59,006 nucleotides of DNA from positions 1-59,006 of the forward strand of contig NZ_UFQC01000040.1 in NCBI RefSeq assembly GCF_900496975.1. Reading direction: 5' to 3'. The stretch comes from Achromobacter veterisilvae (GTDB taxonomy: Bacteria > Pseudomonadota > Gammaproteobacteria > Burkholderiales > Burkholderiaceae_B). The notes under the pieces were generated by a model. It was not told where the DNA came from, did no database searches, and saw only the letters and a program-made list of their open reading frames with translations. Below are positions 1-8,873 of the stretch, piece after piece. Every line of letters begins with the position of its first letter. Position 1 is the stretch's first letter. Both the position numbers and the translations under genes were made by a program.

Positions 1-1
1 A

Positions 2-364
2 GCGCCCGCCGCGGCGCCGGCCGCGCGGCCCGCCGCGCCGGTGGCGATCGCGCTGCGGCGCAAATCGGTGCTGTGCGTGGGAGAGGACGCCATGGCCCTC
101 GCCCTGACGCGCAAAGTGGTCGAAATGGCCGGCGGGCGATACCTGGGCCACAGCGGCGGCGGCGACGCGGACGGCGATGCGCTGGAGGCCAGCCTGGTCG
201 AGGCGGACCTGGTGATCTGCCAGACCGGCTGCGTCAGCCACGGGGCCTACTGGCGCGTGAAGGACCACTGCGCCCGCACCGGCAAACAATGCGTGCTGGT
301 CGACAAGCCGGAGGCGCTGAACGCGTTGCGGCTGGAGCAGGAAGCGTCCGATATCGGCGGCTGA
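2..364 (+). CDS. DUF2325 domain protein, 5' end cut off by the window
   Basis: The reading frame is open from base 2 and ends at TGA 362-364, so the N-terminus lies outside the window. The visible 120 residues begin with an Ala/Pro-rich linker. A compact domain follows with the features of DUF2325: a CVGEDAMAL start, GGRYLGHSGG, then ICQTGCVSHGAYWRVKDHC and a VLVDKP end. The family is small, often fused to other domains, and has no settled biochemical role; conserved Cys/His residues suggest ligand or metal binding, which is inference. A GTG at 41-43 could be an internal start, but the upstream frame is open and linker-like, so I treat the gene as partial. It is followed by 105 bases and then the hybrid kinase on the same strand. 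Confidence 0.8.
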   Translation, partial: APAAAPAARPAAPVAIALRRKSVLCVGEDAMALALTRKVVEMAGGRYLGHSGGGDADGDALEASLVEADLVICQTGCVSHGAYWRVKDHCARTGKQCVLVDKPEALNALRLEQEASDIGG

Positions 365-469
365 CCGGCGCGGCGCCCCGCGGCTGGCGGGAAACGTTGC
401 GTCGCGTTACCTAGCGTTTCGGCAGTGCGCCGGCCCCCGCAATACAGTCGTTCTGGTGAGGGGGCCGAG

Positions 470-3460
470 ATGCTGACAAAGCAAGACCGAGTCGCGCTTC
501 CCTGGACGGACACGCTTGCCCGTCTGGAGGACGAGCGCATCATGTTGGAGCGCATCGCCGCCGGCGTGCCGCTGGCGCAGGTGCTCGAACACGTGCTGCA
601 CGCCATCGAGGCGCAGTCCAGCGTCGAACTGCGGACTTCGATCGCCCTGGTGGACGAAAGCGGAGCCTATCTGCTGCACGGCGCGGCGCCCAGCCTGCCG
701 GAGGTCTACAACGCGGCGGTGGACCGGGCGCCCATCGGGCCGTCCGTGGCGTCCTGGGGCGCCGCGGCCTATAGCGGGTGCCCGGTATACGTGGAAGACA
801 TCGCGTCCAGTCCCGGCTGGACGCGCTGGCGCGACCTGGCGCTGGCGAACGGCCTGCGCTCCTGCTGGTCCACGCCGATCAAGGCGCCCGACGGCCGGCT
901 GCTGGGGGTGTTTTCCAACTACTACGGCACCGTCCGTTCCCCGTCCGCGCATGACATCGACGCGATCGCGCTGGTGACGCGCAGCGCCGCCCTGGCCATC
1001 GAGCGCCACCTGACCGAGCTGGCGCTGCGGCAAAGCGGCGAGCGGTGGCGCGCCATGTTCGAGGGCATGCAGGAAGCCTTCTTCCTCAGCGAAGCCTTGC
1101 GCGACGCGGACGGCCGCATCGTCGATTTCCGGTTCCTGGAGGTCAACCCGGCCTTCGAGCGGCAAAGCGGCATGAAGGAAGGGGACACGCTGGGGCATAC
1201 GCTGCGCGAGATGATTCCGGGCGTGCCCGGACAGATCATGGACGCCTTCGCCCGCGTCGTGGACACCGGCGAGCCCACCCAGTTCGAATTCGCCGTCCCG
1301 GCGCCCAAGGAGGCCTGGTACGAAGCCCGGGTGCGCAAGGACGGCGCGGAGCGCATCATGGCGCTCTTTCTCGACGTGACCGCGCGCAAGACCGCGGAAA
1401 CCGAATTGTGGGAAGGCCAGCACCGCAAGAACTTCCTGCTGGCGCTGGGCGACCGCATGCGCGAACTGCACCTGCAAGTGTCGATCGAGCAGGCGGCCTG
1501 CGAGGGCCTGGGCCAGCTCCTGGCGCTGGGACTGGTTGCCGTGCTGGACTGGGCCGGCGGAGACGCGCCGCCCGTCCTGTCGACGTGCTGGCGGTCCGGC
1601 GCGGACCGCGACAGCCGGGAGCCCCTGGCGCTGGGGCAACTGGGCGACGAGTACTACACCGCGCTGGGCAACGGGCGCACGGCCTATCTGCAACCCTTGC
1701 TGGCGGAGGCGGACGGCGATATCCGCCCCTGGGCGATCGTGGTGCCGATGCGCCGCTGGGGCAGGCATGGCGGCGCCCTGCTGGCGCGGCCGCAGGCCGG
1801 CAGCCGGCTCAGGCCCGGAGACATCGCTTTCATCGAGGAAGTGGCCGAGCGCCTGTGCGACGCCGTCGAGCGGTCGCAGTACGCGCGCATCCTGGAGCAG
1901 CGCGTCGAGGACGCTATCGCCGAACGCGACCGCATCTGGCGCCTGTCCCCGGAACTGCTGGCCGTCGTGGACCGGCAGGGGCGCTTCTTGAGCGTCAATC
2001 CGGCGGTGCGGACCATCCTCGGATGGAGCCCCGAACAGTTCCTGTCCATGGGCCTGTCGGAATTGATCCACCCGGACGACCAGGCGACGACGCTGGCGGC
2101 CTGGGGCCGGACGGCCGGCGGCGAACCGCAGCAGGCGGTGCGCCACCTTGAGAACCGCGTGCTCATGCGCGGCGGCGGCTATTGCTGGATCACCTGGAGC
2201 ATGTCCTCGTCCCAGGACAACCTGTACATGACGGGCCGGGACGACACCGACCTGAAGGTACAGGCCCAAGCCTTGCGCGAAACCGAGAACGCCTTGCGCC
2301 AGTCCCAGAAGATGGAGGCGGTGGGCCGCCTGACCGGCGGCATCGCGCACGACTTCAACAACATGCTTCAGGGCATCACCGGCGCCCTGTACCTGATCGA
2401 ACGCAAACTGGGCGCGGGCTCGCCCGAGCAGGCGCTGCGCTTCGTGGCGGTGGCGATGGATTCGGCGAACCGGGCGGCGCACCTGACCCAGCGCCTGCTG
2501 ACCTTCTCGCGCCGCCAGCCCATCGACCCGAAGCCGTTCAGCGTGGCTTCGGCACTGCAATCCATGGCCGACCTGTTCCGCCGCTATACCGGCGAGCGCG
2601 TGCGCCTGGCCTTCGACCTGGAGCCCGGCCTGTGGACCGTGCGCTGCGACAAGAACCAGTTCGAAAACGCCATGCTGAACCTGGTGATCAACGCGCGCGA
2701 CGCCATGCCGCAAGGCGGGGTGCTGACCGTCGCCGCGCGGAACGCCCTGGCGGACGAACCGCCGCTGCGGCAGGCGTCGGACCTGCCTCCGGGGCCGTTC
2801 GTCGAAGTGTCGGTGTCGGACGTGGGCTGCGGCATGACGCCCGACGTGCTGGCCCATGCCTTCGATCCGTTCTACACCACCAAGCCGCTGGGCGAGGGAA
2901 CGGGCCTGGGGCTGTCCATGATCTACGGATTCGCCAAGCAGGCCGGCGGCGTGGCGACGCTGGAGAGTTCGCTCGGCGTGGGCACCACGGTGAGGTTGTT
3001 CCTGCCGCGCCACGAAGGCGCCCCGGAGCGCGCGCCGAGGCGGGATCCGCCCGTGGAGCCGGTGCCCGACCTGATGCGCCAGGCGCTGGTGGTCGTGGTC
3101 GAAGACGACGCGAACGTGCGCGACATGGTCCACGAATGCCTGGCGGAGCGGGGCGTGCAGGTGCTGACCGCGGCCGATGGCGAAGCGGGGCTGGAACTGG
3201 TGCTGTCCACGCGGGACATCGACCTGCTGCTGACGGACGTGGGCCTGCCCGGGCTGAACGGCCGGCAACTGGCCGACGCGGCGCGGGCGGCCTATCCGGG
3301 ATTGAAAGTGCTGATGATGACGGGCTATGCCGGGAATGCCGCGCGCGACCGGAACTTCCTGGAACAGGGCATGGAACTGATCGTCAAGCCGTTTTCGCTC
3401 GACGCCCTGGGCGAGCGCGTCCAGCGGATGCTGGAAGCGGAACCCGGCGAACCGGACTGA
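470..3460 (+). CDS. Soluble hybrid sensor histidine kinase (GAF-PAS-GAF-PAS-HisKA-HATPase-REC)
   Basis: 996 residues from ATG 470, chosen because a GGTGAGGGGG ribosome site lies just upstream; an in-frame GTG at 425 is the alternative. Domain order: GAF (about 20-180), PAS (190-310), second GAF-like region (330-475), second PAS (490-600), HisKA with the phospho-acceptor in GGIAHDFNN (His627), HATPase with [14 protein letters not shown] and GEGTGLGLS boxes, and a C-terminal receiver with EDD, Asp923 in [10 protein letters not shown], and the IVKPF lysine. No membrane segment or signal peptide is visible, so it should sense a cytoplasmic signal. The C-terminal receiver suggests phosphorelay or self-inhibition. 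It lies next to rpoN and two sigma-54 activators, which makes it the best candidate input for them; that partnership is inferred from position only. Confidence 0.93.
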   Translation: MLTKQDRVALPWTDTLARLEDERIMLERIAAGVPLAQVLEHVLHAIEAQSSVELRTSIALVDESGAYLLHGAAPSLPEVYNAAVDRAPIGPSVASWGAAAYSGCPVYVEDIASSPGWTRWRDLALANGLRSCWSTPIKAPDGRLLGVFSNYYGTVRSPSAHDIDAIALVTRSAALAIERHLTELALRQSGERWRAMFEGMQEAFFLSEALRDADGRIVDFRFLEVNPAFERQSGMKEGDTLGHTLREMIPGVPGQIMDAFARVVDTGEPTQFEFAVPAPKEAWYEARVRKDGAERIMALFLDVTARKTAETELWEGQHRKNFLLALGDRMRELHLQVSIEQAACEGLGQLLALGLVAVLDWAGGDAPPVLSTCWRSGADRDSREPLALGQLGDEYYTALGNGRTAYLQPLLAEADGDIRPWAIVVPMRRWGRHGGALLARPQAGSRLRPGDIAFIEEVAERLCDAVERSQYARILEQRVEDAIAERDRIWRLSPELLAVVDRQGRFLSVNPAVRTILGWSPEQFLSMGLSELIHPDDQATTLAAWGRTAGGEPQQAVRHLENRVLMRGGGYCWITWSMSSSQDNLYMTGRDDTDLKVQAQALRETENALRQSQKMEAVGRLTGGIAHDFNNMLQGITGALYLIERKLGAGSPEQALRFVAVAMDSANRAAHLTQRLLTFSRRQPIDPKPFSVASALQSMADLFRRYTGERVRLAFDLEPGLWTVRCDKNQFENAMLNLVINARDAMPQGGVLTVAARNALADEPPLRQASDLPPGPFVEVSVSDVGCGMTPDVLAHAFDPFYTTKPLGEGTGLGLSMIYGFAKQAGGVATLESSLGVGTTVRLFLPRHEGAPERAPRRDPPVEPVPDLMRQALVVVVEDDANVRDMVHECLAERGVQVLTAADGEAGLELVLSTRDIDLLLTDVGLPGLNGRQLADAARAAYPGLKVLMMTGYAGNAARDRNFLEQGMELIVKPFSLDALGERVQRMLEAEPGEPD

Positions 3461-3472
3461 TGGGCCCCAGGG

Positions 3473-3487
3473 CCAGGCGCCGCCTGG
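3473..3487. terminator. Short GC hairpin between convergent kinase and rpoN genes
   Basis: CCAGGC-GCC-GCCTGG forms a perfect 6-bp stem with a 3-base loop in the 46-base gap between the convergent stop codons. There is no T-run on either side, so it is at best a weak or Rho-assisted terminator. Confidence 0.3.
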
Positions 3488-3506
3488 ACGCCGCGCGGCG
3501 CGGCCG

Positions 3507-4955
3507 CTAGTGCTGCCGCCGCAGTTCGGCGGGCGGCACCCGCAATTGGCCGCGGTACTTGGATACCGTGCGGCGCGCCAGCAGGATGCCGCTGGCCGCG
3601 AGCTGCTGCGTCAGCGCCACGTCGGACAGCGGCATCGCGGGATCCTCGGCGTCGACCATTTCCCTGATCAGCGCGCGCACCGCCGTGGCGGAGCATGAGC
3701 CGCCCGATTCGGTGGCCAGTTCGCGCGAAAAGAAATGCCGGAATTCGAAGACGCCGCGCGGCGTCACCATGTACTTGCCCACGGTTGCGCGGGACACGGT
3801 GGACTCGTGCATGTCGAGGTCGTCGGCCACCTCGCGCAGCATCAAAGGCCGCAAGGCCACGTCGCCGTATTCGAAAAAGGTCTGCTGGCGCTTGACGATG
3901 GCCTCGGCCACGCGCTGGATGGTGGTGTAGCGCTGCTCGACGTTGCGGACCAGCCAGCGGGCTTCCTGCAGTTCCTGCGCCATGGGGCTGCGGTCGTCCA
4001 GCCGCGCGCGCCGGAACAGGTCCGCGTAGGTCTGGTGCAGCCGGGCCTGGGGCATAGCGTGGCGGTTGGGCAGCACGCGCCAGCGCGCCTGCCACTTGTC
4101 CACGAACACGTCGGGAATCACATACGCGGGCGCGTCGGCGCTGTAGCGGCCGCCCGGCTTGGGGTCGAGGCTGCGGATCAGCGCGCAGGCGTCGCGCAGC
4201 GCGTCTTCGGTGCAGTCCAGCAGGCGCCGCAGCCCGGCGCTATCGTTTTTCGCCAGCCGCGGCAGATGGTCCCGCGCGATGCGTGACGCCAGCGCCCGGA
4301 TCTCGGGCCGGGCGCCGCCCGAGGCCGCCAGTTGCAGCGACAGGCATTCGGCCAGGTCGCGAGCTGCCAGGCCCGGCGCGTCCAGTTGCTGCACGAGGCG
4401 CAGGGCGGCCATCCACTCGGCTTCTTCGGGGGCCGGATCGAACTCGGGGCGGGCCGCGTCGCACAGGCCGGACAGCGGCGTGCGCAGGTAGCCGTCGTCG
4501 TCCAGGGCGTCGATGATGAATTCGGCCAGCAGGCGGTCGCGCGGCTTCAGATGGTAATTGCCCAATTCCAGCGAAAGCCGCTGGCGCATCGACAGCGCGG
4601 CGCAGACCCACTGGGCCTGGTCCGCGGTTCCATCGCCATGGGCCCGCGTGGGGTAATCGCCCGAGTAGGCGGGCGCGTCGGGCGGGGGAAGATCGGCGTC
4701 GGCCGCGGGCGCCGGCGCCTCGGGCGGGATGTCGTCAGGGCCGGAGCGGGTCTCCGCGATGGAAGGCGGAGCGGCGGCCGGCGAATCGGCGTCCTGTTCG
4801 TCGGCATCCTCGAGAAAGGGGTTGGTGGCCAGCGCCTGTTCCACCGCGGTCGTGAATTCCAGGGCGGACATTTGCAGCAACTTGACGGACTGCTGCAGGC
4901 GGGGCGCCAGCGTCATCTGCTGGCGCAGGCGCAATTCTTGCGTAGGGTAGCCCAA
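3507..4955 (-). CDS. rpoN: RNA polymerase sigma-54 factor, probably a second, regulon-dedicated copy
   Basis: 482 residues, the usual length for the family. The N-terminus (LRQQMTLAPRLQQSVKLLQ) is the activator-interacting region I. An acidic region II follows (about 45-110), then the core-binding domain, and the C-terminus carries the RpoN box ARRTVSKYRG (460-469) that reads the -24 element. The start is TTG at 4955-4953: family alignment begins there, GGAG lies six bases upstream, and the next Met falls inside region I. It is not in the usual lptB-rpoN-hpf setting, so a second genomic copy is likely but cannot be checked here. A consensus-perfect sigma-54 promoter lies 50-65 bases upstream (5020-5005), so the gene probably feeds on its own product. 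It is in the same orientation as the free-standing activator gene upstream (140-base gap). Confidence 0.95.
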   Translation of the reverse strand: MGYPTQELRLRQQMTLAPRLQQSVKLLQMSALEFTTAVEQALATNPFLEDADEQDADSPAAAPPSIAETRSGPDDIPPEAPAPAADADLPPPDAPAYSGDYPTRAHGDGTADQAQWVCAALSMRQRLSLELGNYHLKPRDRLLAEFIIDALDDDGYLRTPLSGLCDAARPEFDPAPEEAEWMAALRLVQQLDAPGLAARDLAECLSLQLAASGGARPEIRALASRIARDHLPRLAKNDSAGLRRLLDCTEDALRDACALIRSLDPKPGGRYSADAPAYVIPDVFVDKWQARWRVLPNRHAMPQARLHQTYADLFRRARLDDRSPMAQELQEARWLVRNVEQRYTTIQRVAEAIVKRQQTFFEYGDVALRPLMLREVADDLDMHESTVSRATVGKYMVTPRGVFEFRHFFSRELATESGGSCSATAVRALIREMVDAEDPAMPLSDVALTQQLAASGILLARRTVSKYRGQLRVPPAELRRQH

Positions 4956-5004
4956 TCGAGTCTCCGGACGAGGCCGCCGGCTGGCGGCTCACTTTGGATA
5001 TACA

Positions 5005-5020
5005 TGCAAAGATCGTGCCA
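5005..5020 (-). promoter_or_regulatory. Sigma-54 promoter of rpoN (perfect consensus)
   Basis: Minus strand reads TGGCACG-ATCT-TTGCA, identical to the textbook TGGCACG-N4-TTGCA. Predicted +1 is about 4994, giving a leader of about 39 bases before the TTG start at 4955. It implies positive autoregulation or control by another RpoN. Confidence 0.85.
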
Positions 5021-5028
5021 GGCCGTCC

Positions 5029-5057
5029 GGCGGGCGCGGGCGCGGCCGGCGCCCGCC
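5029..5057. terminator. Strong GC hairpin between the activator gene and rpoN
   Basis: GGCGGGCGC (5029-5037) and GCGCCCGCC (5049-5057) form a perfect 9-bp inverted repeat around an 11-base loop. It lies 38-66 bases after the activator stop codon and before the rpoN promoter, as expected for a transcript boundary. There is no T-run, so intrinsic termination is uncertain. Confidence 0.4.
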
Positions 5058-5095
5058 GCGCCGCGCCGGTATTACAAGCGCAAGGTAAGAATTGC

Positions 5096-6109
<1,014 letters not shown>

Positions 6110-6193
6110 GCTGATTCCTTGGCCCGGCCGCGGGCCGTAGCATTAGGTGCATCGTAGAGGGCGAGGGCGGCGCCATATGCGACCAGTTGCAAG

Positions 6194-6225
6194 CATTCGA
6201 AAACATTGTTGGAAAGTATCGAATG
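6194..6225. promoter_or_regulatory. Inverted repeat between the two divergent activator genes
   Basis: CATTCGA (6194-6200) and TCGAATG (6219-6225) are perfect 7-base arms around 18 bases. The spacer itself contains the odd palindrome AACA-T-TGTT. The site is AT-rich in a GC-rich setting and lies in the shared 179-base intergenic region, so it looks like an operator for one of the flanking regulators. No convincing -24/-12 element is present here; a sigma-70 promoter is likely but I cannot place it. Confidence 0.5.
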
Positions 6226-6288
6226 TTCACCTTTCCCGCGCGCAGAGTGGCTATCCTCGAAGATGGCTTGAGCAACACGGAGAAGGGA

Positions 6289-7671
6289 ATGCCTCATCTG
6301 CTGATCGTCGACGATGATGCCGCGATACGCGAGACGCTGGCCGAGATCGGCCGCGACAGTGGTTTTTCCGTGGCCTTGGCGGCGAGCGTCAAGGATGCGC
6401 TGATCCAGCTCGAACGGCAGGCGCCCGATCTGGTCCTGACCGACGTCCGCCTGCCCGAGGGCAGCGGCATGGACATCTTCAAGAACGCGGCCGCCGCCAG
6501 CGCGGAAGTGGTGGTGATGACCGGGCACGGGACGGTGGACAATGCCGTGCAGGCACTGAGGCTGGGCGCCACGGACTATCTCGTCAAGCCCATCTGCATG
6601 GACCGCCTGAACGATATCCTCGCGCGCATCGTGGCCGGCGCGGGCGGCGACCTGCCCGGCATGCCGTTCGAGGAACCGGGGCGTTTCGGCAAAATGTACG
6701 GCGCGTCCGGGCGCATGCTCGAACTCTACCGCCAGCTCGGGCGCGTGGCGCCCACCAATGTCACCACCCTGGTGATCGGCGAAAGCGGCACCGGCAAGGA
6801 ACTGGCGGCGCATGCCATCCACGAACTCAGCGCACGGCGGCAGCGGCCGTTCATCGCGGTGAACTGCGGCGCCATTTCGCCCAACCTGATCGAAAGCGAG
6901 ATGTTCGGCCACGAGCGCGGCAGCTTCACCGGGGCCGATCGCCAGCACAAAGGCTATTTCGAGCGCGCCGATGGCGGCACCCTGTTCCTGGACGAAGTCA
7001 CCGAGATGCCGCTGGACCTGCAGGTGAAGCTGCTGCGGGTGCTCGAGACCGGCCAGTTCATGCGGGTGGGCACCAACCGGGAGATCGCCTGCGATATCCG
7101 CATCGTGGCCGCGACCAACCGCAACCCCGAGCAGGCGGTCCAGGAGGGCAAGCTGCGCGAGGACCTCTATTACCGCCTGAGCGTTTTTCCCGTCGAACTG
7201 CCGCCGCTGCGCGAGCGCGGCGACGACATCCTGCTGCTGGCGCGGCGCTTCCTCGAAGCGCAGAATCGCGAGGCCGGCAAGGACAAGGACTTTTCGCCCA
7301 GCGCGCTGGCGGTGCTCAAGCAATATGCGTGGCCGGGCAATGTGCGGGAATTGAAGAACTTCGTGCGGCGCGCCTTCATCATGGCCGACGGCGACGTGCT
7401 GGGCGCGGACATGCTGGTGCCGCAGGTGTCTCCGGCCGGCGCGGCGCGCAGCGGGCAGGTGAGCGTGCCGGTGGGCGAAACACTGGCGGAGGCCGACCGG
7501 CGGCTGATCCTGGCCACGCTCGAACGCTGCAACGGCGTGAAGAAGCAGACGGCCGCGATGCTGGGCATCAGTCCCAAGACCTTGTACAACCGCCTGGAGG
7601 AATACGCCGCGGCAGGCTATGCGCTGCCGGGCGAACCCGCGGCCCGGACGGAACGCCCGTCCAGGCCCTAG
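6289..7671 (+). CDS. NtrC-family sigma-54-dependent response regulator
   Basis: 460 residues from ATG 6289, preceded by AGAAGGGA; an upstream in-frame ATG at 6187 lies in the operator region and is less likely. Receiver domain 1-115: acidic pocket DDD (8-10), phospho-acceptor Asp52 in TDVRLPEGSG, Lys100 in YLVKP. AAA+ domain: Walker A GESGTGKE (164-171), GSFTGA (211-216), GGTLFLDEV, WPGNVREL. C-terminal Fis HTH (TAAMLGISPKTLYNRL). When phosphorylated it should assemble and drive sigma-54 promoters. Its AAA+ and HTH regions closely resemble those of the divergent 5096-6109 protein, as in a duplicated pair. The kinase at 470 is the only histidine kinase in the window and its likely partner (inference). 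Confidence 0.94.
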   Translation: MPHLLIVDDDAAIRETLAEIGRDSGFSVALAASVKDALIQLERQAPDLVLTDVRLPEGSGMDIFKNAAAASAEVVVMTGHGTVDNAVQALRLGATDYLVKPICMDRLNDILARIVAGAGGDLPGMPFEEPGRFGKMYGASGRMLELYRQLGRVAPTNVTTLVIGESGTGKELAAHAIHELSARRQRPFIAVNCGAISPNLIESEMFGHERGSFTGADRQHKGYFERADGGTLFLDEVTEMPLDLQVKLLRVLETGQFMRVGTNREIACDIRIVAATNRNPEQAVQEGKLREDLYYRLSVFPVELPPLRERGDDILLLARRFLEAQNREAGKDKDFSPSALAVLKQYAWPGNVRELKNFVRRAFIMADGDVLGADMLVPQVSPAGAARSGQVSVPVGETLAEADRRLILATLERCNGVKKQTAAMLGISPKTLYNRLEEYAAAGYALPGEPAARTERPSRP

Positions 7672-7673
7672 GC

Positions 7674-8060
7674 TTACTTGCCGTGCCGCGTCTTCAGGTC
7701 CGCGAGGCAGGCGTCCTTGGCATTGCCCGACATGGCGTCGCACTTTTCCTTGCCGACCTTGTAGTCCGCCTCGTTGCGCGTCTTGGCGGCGTCATGGGTG
7801 GCCTCGGCCTTTTCCTTGCCCGCCTTGGCGTCGGCGCGGGCCTTGTCGCGAGTGGCCTCGGCCTGTTCCTGGCAGACGTCCTTCTGGTTGCCCTTCATCG
7901 CATCGCAGCGTTTCTTGTCGAGCTTGTATTGATCGTCGATCTGTTCGTTGCTGCGCACGGCGGTGGCGCCGGTGCCTGGCGCGGTCTGCGCGGGGGCCTG
8001 GAAGGCCAGGGCGGAAAGGCCGAGGGCCACGGCGGGGAGAACGGCTCTGGACAGATTCAT
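7674..8060 (-). CDS. Small exported Lys/Ala-rich protein with two Cys-pair repeats
   Basis: 128 residues, ATG at 8060 with AAAGGAG upstream. Residues 1-25 are a signal peptide (LPAVALGLSALAFQAPAQ). The mature part holds two copies of a module, YKLDKKRCDAMKGNQKDVC and YKVGKEKCDAMSGNAKDAC, each with a C-x10-C pair, joined by a charged helix of Lys/Ala/Glu/Asp repeats. Relatives in betaproteobacteria are often loosely named TolA-like because of the helix, but there is no TolA domain. Function is unknown; the Cys pairs suggest two disulfide-closed helical hairpins in the periplasm. It ends two bases from the response-regulator stop codon (convergent). A sigma-54 site at 8129-8114 faces it. Confidence 0.85.
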   Translation of the reverse strand: MNLSRAVLPAVALGLSALAFQAPAQTAPGTGATAVRSNEQIDDQYKLDKKRCDAMKGNQKDVCQEQAEATRDKARADAKAGKEKAEATHDAAKTRNEADYKVGKEKCDAMSGNAKDACLADLKTRHGK

Positions 8061-8113
8061 GGTTGACTCCTTTGGGGTGAGGGTCCGGCTTGCGGCGGAC
8101 CTGGAGCCAGCCA

Positions 8114-8129
8114 AGCAAGCCGCATTCCC
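8114..8129 (-). promoter_or_regulatory. Sigma-54 promoter candidate for the Cys-repeat protein
   Basis: Minus strand reads GGGAATG-CGGC-TTGCT. The GG and GC dinucleotides have exact spacing; the -24 box deviates at three positions. Predicted +1 about 8103, 43 bases before the ATG at 8060. Divergent from the promoter at 8139. Confidence 0.6.
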
Positions 8130-8138
8130 GGCGCGGGC

Positions 8139-8154
8139 GGGCACGCGGCTTGCG
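8139..8154 (+). promoter_or_regulatory. Sigma-54 promoter for the small protein at 8193
   Basis: GGGCACG-CGGC-TTGCG with exact N4 spacing; predicted +1 about 8165, 28 bases before the ATG. Its -24 box is 9 bases from that of the divergent promoter at 8129. Confidence 0.78.
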
Positions 8155-8192
8155 TCGGGCGCAGGCGCCATCCGCTCAATGGAGAAACAACC

Positions 8193-8441
8193 ATGAACAC
8201 CGACAGGAAACGCGACACCGGACAGCCGCGGGCGCAGCGGGATCCGGCCAAGCCCCAGGCCAATACCCCGCGGGACGAGAGCGAGGCCGCGCGCCGCAGC
8301 GGACAATTCGGGGCGGACAAGCCGGGTTTCGGCAAACCGCCGCCGCACCCCGAGCGCGGCTCGGACAAGAAACCCAACGACAAGGGGCCGGAATACGAAG
8401 AGGGCGGGCAGTATCCGGGCAAGCGCCCGGAAGGGAAGTAG
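8193..8441 (+). CDS. Small hydrophilic, probably disordered protein
   Basis: 82 residues, start ATG 8193 after GGAGAAACAACC. The sequence is dominated by Lys, Arg, Pro, Gly, Gln, Asp and Glu, with no Cys, no Trp and no stretch that could cross a membrane. It ends in GKRPEGK and has no recognisable domain. Such hydrophilin-like proteins often accompany desiccation or stationary-phase genes; a protective role here is inference from composition and company. It has its own sigma-54 promoter and is followed by a strong hairpin. Confidence 0.8.
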   Translation: MNTDRKRDTGQPRAQRDPAKPQANTPRDESEAARRSGQFGADKPGFGKPPPHPERGSDKKPNDKGPEYEEGGQYPGKRPEGK

Positions 8442-8450
8442 GCGGGCCCC

Positions 8451-8484
8451 GGGGCTCGCGCAAGGCGCTTTTGCGCGTGGCCCC
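8451..8484. terminator. Bidirectional hairpin between convergent genes
   Basis: CGCGCAA (8457-8463) pairs with TTGCGCG (8471-8477) around a 7-base loop, flanked by an outer GGGGC/GCCCC pairing. It lies between the stop codons of the genes ending at 8441 (plus) and 8484 (minus). Only short T-runs are present. Confidence 0.55.
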
Positions 8485-8765
8485 TAGTCCGCCCCGTCGC
8501 CGAGGCGGAAGAGCAGCACCACGCAACGCAGCGCGGCCAGGCCGATCAATCCGTAGACGGCGCGGATGGCGATGGCGGACGGCAGTATGGTCGCGAAGAC
8601 GTCCAGGTCCACGGCGGCGATCAGGCCGCAGTTCAGGCCGCCGGCCACGATGGCGATCAGCGCGGCCCAGTCCAGGGCCGACAGGGCGCGCGCGTTCGCG
8701 GGCGCGGCAAGCGCCGATTCGCCCTGCGGTACGGAAAAGTCGTCGTTGTCGCCGGGCATGTCCAT
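8484..8765 (-). CDS. DUF378 small membrane protein
   Basis: 93 residues. After about 25 polar residues comes the DUF378 signature: LDWAALIAIVAGGLNCGLIA, then DLDVFATIL, then YGLIGLAALRCVVLL, forming two membrane helices. Role unknown in the family (YuzA-like). I chose ATG 8765 over the upstream ATG 8858 because GAGG lies eight bases before it and because the sigma-54 promoter at 8814-8799 predicts a transcript starting near 8788, downstream of the longer start. It is divergent from the YflT-like gene at 8874 and shares a compact double promoter with it. Confidence 0.85.
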   Translation of the reverse strand: MDMPGDNDDFSVPQGESALAAPANARALSALDWAALIAIVAGGLNCGLIAAVDLDVFATILPSAIAIRAVYGLIGLAALRCVVLLFRLGDGAD

Positions 8766-8798
8766 GTCGGTGTCCTCGCAATCGCCGTCATCCGCTCC

Positions 8799-8814
8799 AG
8801 CAATCCGCGTGCCC
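8799..8814 (-). promoter_or_regulatory. Sigma-54 promoter of the DUF378 gene
   Basis: Minus strand reads GGGCACG-CGGA-TTGCT. Predicted +1 about 8788, 23 bases before ATG 8765. The -24 boxes of this and the plus-strand promoter at 8820 are only 5 bases apart. Confidence 0.8.
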
Positions 8815-8819
8815 GCGAC

Positions 8820-8835
8820 GGGCACGGCAGTTGCT
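8820..8835 (+). promoter_or_regulatory. Sigma-54 promoter of the YflT-like/DUF4142 operon
   Basis: GGGCACG-GCAG-TTGCT with exact spacing; predicted +1 about 8846, 28 bases before ATG 8874. Back-to-back with the minus-strand promoter at 8814. Confidence 0.8.
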
Positions 8836-8873
8836 GCGGTTTCCACCATGCCATTCATGCCCGGGAGACCCCT

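Noticed and set aside
385..400. Possible sigma-54 promoter (TGGC...TTGC) before the hybrid kinase
   Set aside because: The GG-to-GC distance is 11 bases, one more than required, and the middle of the -24 box does not match.
407..3268. A 953-codon open frame antisense to the kinase, and many similar long antisense frames
   Set aside because: Typical shadow frames of GC-rich genes: His/Arg/Gln-rich translations with no domain and no ribosome site, opposite a well-supported gene.
8766..8858. Longer start for the DUF378 gene at ATG 8858
   Set aside because: It lies upstream of the predicted sigma-54 transcription start and lacks a ribosome site.
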